Positions 58,235 to 64,000 of a stretch of 64,000 nucleotides of DNA are shown in pieces. The notes beneath the pieces were generated by a model that searched no databases, had not been told where the DNA came from, and saw only the letters and a list, made by a program, of their open reading frames with translations. The DNA lies in contig VCCP01000003.1 in the NCBI GenBank assembly GCA_005765155.1, positions 4,650,001-4,714,000 of the forward strand, given 5' to 3'. Source of the DNA: Zelopaecilomyces penicillatus. Its lineage: Eukaryota; Ascomycota; Sordariomycetes; Hypocreales; Pseudodiploosporaceae. A program made the translations under genes and the position numbers. Position 1 is the first letter of the stretch; each line of letters opens with the position of its first letter.

Positions 58235-59860
58235 TTGTGCTCTCACAAAAGACTGCCGCAGTGATGTGATGGTCGCGTATCTGGAGCCGTATCCGTTCAA
58301 ACTCTGTACGGTAATTATTTGCTCATATATCATCTGAACGACTGAGCGACGATCAGTTGTTACGCTTGCCGCGGCCTCGCCATGGCACATGTAGTCCTGC
58401 ACATCCTATTACAGGCACCTCCTGCTTCCAGGCGTCTCCCCATCTCCTAGCCCTTGTGCTGAAAAGAAAAAGGACGTTTGCTTGACTCATTCATGACGTT
58501 TTGATGGCGACCCTCGCCGCCAAGGTCAGGGTTTAAACTGATGTTGCCCAATGAAGTCTTGCCAGGCCGGGTTCAAGGGCCGTTGTCGACAATTGGTGGG
58601 TTGCTGGCAGAGCTGGTTCGCAGCCTTGGAGCCAGCGAGTTATTAACCATTATGGAATTGGCCTAATTATCGAGCGAAGCTATGCTCGTGCCGGTATGGG
58701 AGTGGATGAGTGCGCTGGTGGCCGATTGAATCACTGGGATGGAGCTCGGATAGCCGGTGATGTGCGAAGGGGAAGAAAACGAAACGCTGCCACGCGAGAG
58801 GAAAGAGCACCAACGAGCAAAACGGTTCTCCTGCCCGCCGTCTCCAACGGGCTTCGGGGGTTTGGCCCGAGAGACACAACAGGCACCGTAGCACAGTGGA
58901 GTTTAGTACAGGGAGAGCGCTGGAGCCAAAGCCCAGAAGCGCTAGCCGCAGGCTGCTTGGGCCCTACGCGTATCAGATTTTGCACAGCCATCTGGCTTCA
59001 GTGTGCCTCGGTGAGCAGGCGGCAGTGACCTATAGCGGGGGTGAGCTGCCTGTGGCCCCTCAGACTGCCACACCCACTTGCCACTGTCGCTGGGCTAGCG
59101 GCATCGATAGATCAGCGCTGGAGAGGGTCGAGGTCATGTTAGCGCCCCAGCCAGCGACCCGCTGCAAGAGAGAGTCTCAGCCGGGTGGGTGGCTGCACGT
59201 GGCTGCAGCCGACAGCGAGTCTCAGTAGAATGACAAACCTGGTTTGATGCCACAATGGCGCGCGCCGCGCAACCCACAATCCAAACATCCTCAGCCGCGA
59301 TGCGTTGATGAGATACTCTAAACCCGCCAGCCATACTGCTGTGTCGCCACCAGAGTCCAAGCCATCCGCTCTGTGCATGCCGGTATTTGGGCCAACTCCC
59401 AGATATGGGCCACTCTAATATGGCAAATATGGCACTGGCCTGTCTCTCTGCCAGCCCTCAGATCACGGCAAACGCCATCGGACAATTGAAAAGAAAAGAG
59501 GCTGAGATGGGGGAGGAATCGCAAGCCCTCTTCTCTGATTGCCCCTCGCCAATTTTGTTTCGAGATCTCTCAAGGGTATCCCATTACCAAGCACTGTTCG
59601 TTTACCAATCCTCAGCGTGAAGTAACTGTCTTAGCAGCTTTTATCCAGTTCGCCTTGTCAGTCATGTGTGAGAAGTACGAGTAAGATATCAGCTCTTGGT
59701 TCTGATACCTTTCTTTTTCCCACTGTTTTTCTCTCACTTTTTTGCTTTCTTTTTTCCGTGCCTTTGCTGTGACAAACTTTCATCGATAGCAACATCTTAG
59801 CCATCACTAACTTGCATTTTGCTTTTTTTCGGACTTCCCTTGTTTTACTTGCTTATTTTC

Positions 59861-59876
59861 TATATATATTTATACA
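59861..59876 (+). promoter_or_regulatory. Possible TATA box in a pyrimidine-rich promoter-like region
   Basis: TATATATATTTATA follows about 150 bp of T/C-rich sequence (59700-59850), an arrangement like that of strongly expressed fungal genes. No long open frame follows on plus; the nearest plausible start is at 60683. Confidence 0.3.
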
Positions 59877-60682
59877 GGCTGCCCACCCCTAAGTGATCAA
59901 TCATCAGCCATTTATCCTGTCTGTAATCAACAGCGCCTAGAGACCACAAAAAGATGGTTTTGGTGACAGCGTTGCTGCCAGTCGTTTTCTCTCACTCTAA
60001 TACCTACCTACACACAACACAGAACACGAAGGCCAGGGTTGGCCATTTCGTTTCCGCCACAATCCATCACGAATGACACTTGAACTTTGAGGGACAATGC
60101 ACATTCTCAGCAGCCCACACAGATCTACGAACCCCCCTCCCCTTCTTCCCTCCTAATTGTTGGCAAGCCTTCGCTTTGATTAATTCCGGTTCCCCACGAT
60201 GGTGGAGCCCGCTGTGGCAGAAAAACATCTCCGGATTAATATCGAATGACAAACCCCCGATTTGTTTTGCACAGTTCGCTTATTGCAGGAGTGTGTGCTG
60301 CGAACAAGGGTGGTGTCATCCACTCACGTCTTGTGGACGCAACACCTCCGAAAAACGAGATGAACAGCAAGACTTCAGGGGGGAGGGGGGGGGGGGCATT
60401 GAAGAACGACTCTATCCTCTGTGCTGAACTGTTTGGCAGTCCATGAACCCGAGTAGCTTGAGCTTGTGCCGTTTGAGTTTCTTCCTCCTGGCCTCGTTGT
60501 ACAGAAATCAACTGCGACCACAAAGTATCCAGGTCACTTTTTGGTGAAAAGGTACTGCATTGCAATCCATGCCCTCATATATGCGTCATCCAGCCACAAG
60601 GCTACCACCCACCCTTTCGTTTCATGTTGTTAAACTCCCACCCAGCAACTTCCACGAATCAACCCCTTTCGGCGATGCAAAA

Positions 60683-60958
60683 ATGTCAGCAAAGCCTCCA
60701 TCCTCAGCACCAGGCTTGACCGATATCATCAGTCCCCCCACCGCCGCGTGTGCAGCGCCCGTAGAGTCTGACCACCGTGTGCGGGCAAGACTTTCCCAAA
60801 GGTCAAGCAGGCTGGGTAAATTCAAGACTTGTTACTATATATGTCCATATTTAGATTTAGTCAAGGAGCTTCTTAATATGTACTTGCGTGAAGAATGCCA
60901 CATGAAATTAGTAAACTCAACTTTGGTGTGCTCCCCAAGAAAACATACTTTGAATTAG
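60683..60958 (+). CDS. Doubtful small ORF, possible first exon or relic
   Basis: 91 codons from the ATG at 60683 (MSAKPPSSAPGLTDII). The first ~45 residues read like a disordered fungal N-terminus (SPPTAACAAP, RARLSQRSSRLG). A GTAAAT donor-like site after SSRLG would end an exon there, but no matching downstream exon was found. The rest of the frame is not protein-like. It may be a truncated gene, a non-coding RNA or chance. Confidence 0.2.
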   Translation: MSAKPPSSAPGLTDIISPPTAACAAPVESDHRVRARLSQRSSRLGKFKTCYYICPYLDLVKELLNMYLREECHMKLVNSTLVCSPRKHTLN

Positions 60959-61168
60959 ATGGTCCGCTGTCTACACCACACCAACAACAAATGCATGCAC
61001 TACGGATTTGACCTGCCTCGCCGACGCCAATTAATTACAATAAGCCTACCCTACCAGATCCTGCTCAGTACGACGCTTTAAATTGAGGAAGAACAATTTG
61101 TCCCTCCATAATGCGTTACTCCTCATGAAATAGACTTCGGTAACCAACCAAAAACGTAAAGATTTAGC

Positions 61169-62174
61169 CTATGTGCCAAGATTGAACTTGGTATTGAACC
61201 AAGAAATGCACTGGTCCTCCGCTTCGTCTGCCTGCTTGGCCACATCAGTGAAAAAGAGATCTGCCCGGACGCAGAAACCGTGGCTAGCATTGTCGTAGAT
61301 TTTGACTTCTCCCCGTTGCGCCTCAGGCATAGCTTCGACCATGGTCTTGATCTTCTCGGCTTGCGCCCTGGAGATTTGGTTGTCCTTTTCTGGGCATGCA
61401 AAGGAAACAGGAAGCTTTATCTTCTCAATGTCGCCATATACTTTCACAAAGCTAGGGTGTCCGGTGAATACTGCATCAACAAGGCTCCTGCCATCAACCT
61501 CGACGCCGTGAGACATGAGAAGGGCGAGTTTGCCGCCCCAGCAAAACCCAGCAACGCCGACGGGTAGTGTAGCCCCTTCTTCCTTTCGGAGTTTCTCAAA
61601 GAAGCCCTTGGCGATGGGAAAGGCACTGCTAAAGCGGTTGCGGATGATGAAAGGAACGAAGCCGGTAAGGGCTTGGATCAAATGCCAACTAGAGAGACGT
61701 GTGTTAGTTTCCAAAGTCCCCCAGCAGGTACGTCGCATATAGACACGGATGATATCAATCGCATATTACATACAATCTAGTGACAAGATTCCCGGGTCTC
61801 GTCGCAATCGTCATGTGATTAATCACCCATATCGGGGCGGCTGGGCCTGTTCACAGTTTTAGAAAACACACGTGAAAACATAAATCAACGCCGTGGCCCT
61901 TGAGTGAGTGGGAGCAGAGCGGGTGAAAACACATACCTTTCATGAAATCAGGAATGTAGACCTTGTAATCTCCCTTGTCCGCATAGTGGTCCGCAAGTAT
62001 GCGGTTGTTCACAAATTCCCAGCCAAAGGCATCCGGGGTGATGACGATGATGCCTCGTGTCGGCCTTCCATCTGTCGGTTCCACCACATATGCATTAAGT
62101 CCATAAATGTTGGTGGTGGTTCCTCTAGGTTGGCCCTCATGCACGCTACCCGTGAAGCAGTCGGCGCAAGCCAT
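61169..62174 (-). CDS. Dienelactone hydrolase family protein
   Basis: Three exons: 62174-61937, 61846-61774 and 61688-61169, giving 276 residues. The introns of 90 and 85 bp have GTATGT donors and a clear AACTAAC branch in the second. The protein starts MACADCFTGSVHEGQPRG, typical of fungal members. Alpha/beta-hydrolase features: the VITPDAFGW strand-loop, nucleophile elbow GFCWGGK with Cys153, the CPEKDNQ acid region and the catalytic His in NASHGFCVR, so the Cys-Asp-His triad is complete. Family enzymes open dienelactone rings in aromatic degradation; most fungal paralogues have unknown substrates. The middle exon (PAAPIWVINHM) is shorter than the usual cap region. The ATG at 62174 is preferred over one 20 codons upstream, because the MACADCF start is conserved. 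Confidence 0.9.
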
Positions 62175-64000
62175 CTTTCCTTCAAATTGAGCAGTTGGAG
62201 AATTGTCTATAATAAGGACAAATCTTGGGAGCAACGAGCGAGGCTTCTTTAATCAATGAGAGTCTCGCAGACAACGAGCAGATCCGGAAGGCTGATATTA
62301 TCAACACGTTGGGCAGCAGACCTTTTGGGCTTCTTGTGAGGGGCATGTTACATATTTGGATGCGACTCAGCATTTGAGCTGGGTTTCTTGCTCCGCTGAT
62401 GCTGCTGTTGTTGGCCTTGAAAAATCACCCAGAAACGGGGCTTGCCGGCAACTGCGAGCCCGTGCCTGTCACAGACTTGCATATGTGATACGGGGTTTAT
62501 GCGGACTTTACCGGCATTTGACAAAGTTAGATGCTCATTTCGTCCTGTCTTTGTGTTGTGCGCAGAGAACGTGGTCAATTATTATAATCCAAAAATATAC
62601 TCAATAAGTGTCATATATCTTAGTTTCATGGACAAAAATAGTGACGCGCCAAGCGGCGAAGAGGCGCAGGAACATGACTGCGGAGCATACCCTAGAATTG
62701 TTAACAACATGAAGCTGTCGGCCATTCGAAGAGTATACCGGTCAGCCGAATAAAGGTATCATGTATTGATATAATACTTCGTGGGCTATTTCAGTTAAGC
62801 AAGGGACTATTGAACTGGAGGATTGATGTTGACAGCGCTAGTCAAGCGCGGCGGCGCAAAGGAGCTAGCCATGTGCATGCCTTCAAAATGCAGGTCTCTT
62901 CTCTTGGCGATTGTGCGAACAGAGATATTTCAAGTAACGGTTACTCGGTCGGGTGATGAGCCATTATGAATAAAACCTAAACGCTACAGTTGTCTGTGCG
63001 CTAAAAGACACGACAAATATCGTCCCTGAGTAGACCTATCAGCACTGGTAAAGGTTGGTGAAGCTAGGCGATCTTTCGCTCGATTTGATGATCGCCTTCC
63101 ACAAAGGACGTGCACTGCCGAGATCGATCATCACCCCTTCTATCAGTTGACAATATTCTCTAATTTTCGATCTCTCTCAAGTCTTGGGAAGCAAGGCAAG
63201 CGCACCGCCCATTGAACTAGTAAATCGAAGCTTTATAAATATGCATAGCTTTGACTCGAGCTAGATCAACTTACACAGCCGAGATAGGAAGCTAGGCTTG
63301 ACTCATCTAACACAGGGCAGCCAAAAGGCATCTATCTGCCTTGTCTCAACACCAACCATGCAATCTCCACCGTTCGAAGAGACGCGTCGTCAAGAATGAA
63401 GAGAACCATAAGTTAACGTTACCCTTCAGTTCCATAAGAATATGAAGGGTGAGGCGCTCTGCCGATCTTAGCGCTAAATGGATTGCTGAAATGAAGAGAA
63501 AAGAAGAAGATCAGCAATCGAATCTTGACTATTTTGCTGAGTGTGATCCCAATGGAGAAGGCGGCCGTTTGAGGGTGATGTTAGTGCTGGTTTCAGGTTG
63601 CATTGCAGGGGCTGCCAGGTGATGTATCAGCCGATGGAGCTAGATTCAACAGGAATTTGCGGGGAGTAGCTGTCTGCCGTGGGGTTTCATTATTTGGAAC
63701 TGGAAAGTTGATGATGAGGTGGATCGTGGAGTGTAACGAATTGCAATTGTTATTACTAAATCTGGAGCATCATTAATTGCAGACATGCACCACCACTCGC
63801 AAGCTTTTTTGGGTGGTATTCTTGTGGGCTGCGTTGTGGTGCAAGACTGACGCTGTGGTTGGTTGGGGATGCAACGAGAGAAGAAGGAATTGAAATCTAA
63901 AACACAGAGGAGTCAATGGGGAAAACAACTAACAATGCGATTCGAAATAAAAGGAATTAGATAACCTATGCTAAATCAACTGAGTATTTGTCAAGTATGA
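62175..64000. other. Right-end unassigned region
   Basis: 1.8 kb with the hydrolase promoter next to 62175 and no supported gene to the window edge. Frames at 62348-62753 overlap on both strands and look random. A gene lying beyond the edge could have its regulatory region here. Confidence 0.5.

Larger units (their letters stand above)
57539..61168. other. 3.6 kb gene-poor interval
   Basis: Left part: promoter of the MHYT gene. Middle: a C19 run and unassigned sequence with only overlapping chance frames. Right part (59650-60700): promoter-like, with T/C-rich and TATA features, but only short open frames follow. No domain is recognised. Confidence 0.5.

Noticed and set aside
1..64000. tRNA, rRNA and CRISPR search by eye
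   Set aside because: No paired A and B box tRNA arrangement, no rRNA-like stretch and no regularly spaced repeats were seen. A covariance-model scan was not possible, so a missed tRNA cannot be excluded.

Overview
This is a 64 kb stretch of a filamentous ascomycete genome (Pezizomycotina, most likely a sordariomycete). The evidence is eukaryotic gene architecture: introns of 53-175 bp plus one of about 420 bp, with GTAWGT-like donors and CTRAC/CTAAC branch sites close to the acceptor. Other support comes from a fused carbamoyl-phosphate synthase/aspartate transcarbamylase gene, a Zn2Cys6 regulator, a fungal-type MHYT membrane protein, GPI-cupredoxin and SGNH-esterase genes, and long non-coding spacers. 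No operons, ribosome binding sites, CRISPR arrays or recognisable transposons were seen. The genus cannot be fixed from this window.

Layout. 0-9.5 kb: three minus-strand genes, namely a membrane-anchored SH3 protein (253-2179), a mitochondrial AFG1/ZapE-like AAA ATPase (6404-8220) and a GPI-anchored cupredoxin (8722-9431). 9.5-16.9 kb: a 7.5 kb spacer without a convincing gene. 16.9-26 kb: a bZIP factor, a possibly N-myristoylated basic protein, a PPG1-type phosphatase, a small single-span membrane protein and a repeat-rich Pro/Ala/Glu secreted protein. 27.8-35 kb: a short Zn2Cys6 regulator, a 5.2 kb gene-poor and partly AT-rich spacer, then a cyclin. 35.9-48.3 kb: the pyridoxamine-phosphate oxidase gene, the 6.9 kb pyrimidine gene and a poly-Q SNF11/SS18-like chromatin-remodelling subunit. 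50-57.5 kb: a secreted protein of unknown function, an SGNH esterase and a six-exon MHYT protein. 57.5-64 kb: a spacer with a promoter-like stretch but no clear product, a dienelactone hydrolase, and 1.8 kb of unassigned DNA.

Most genes are unrelated housekeeping or regulatory functions, so this looks like ordinary core chromosome with some gene-poor intervals rather than a biosynthetic cluster. Exon-intron structures were worked out by hand from splice motifs and family alignment knowledge. Every multi-exon model closes in frame from ATG to stop.

The most notable observations are three introns whose length is a multiple of three and which contain no stop (AFG1, the pyrimidine gene and the MHYT gene), so that retention would give full-length insertion isoforms. 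Others are duplicated overlapping donor sites in the PNPOx gene, a cupredoxin that seems to have lost copper ligands, and a strongly repetitive secreted protein. I found no clear undescribed multi-gene system.
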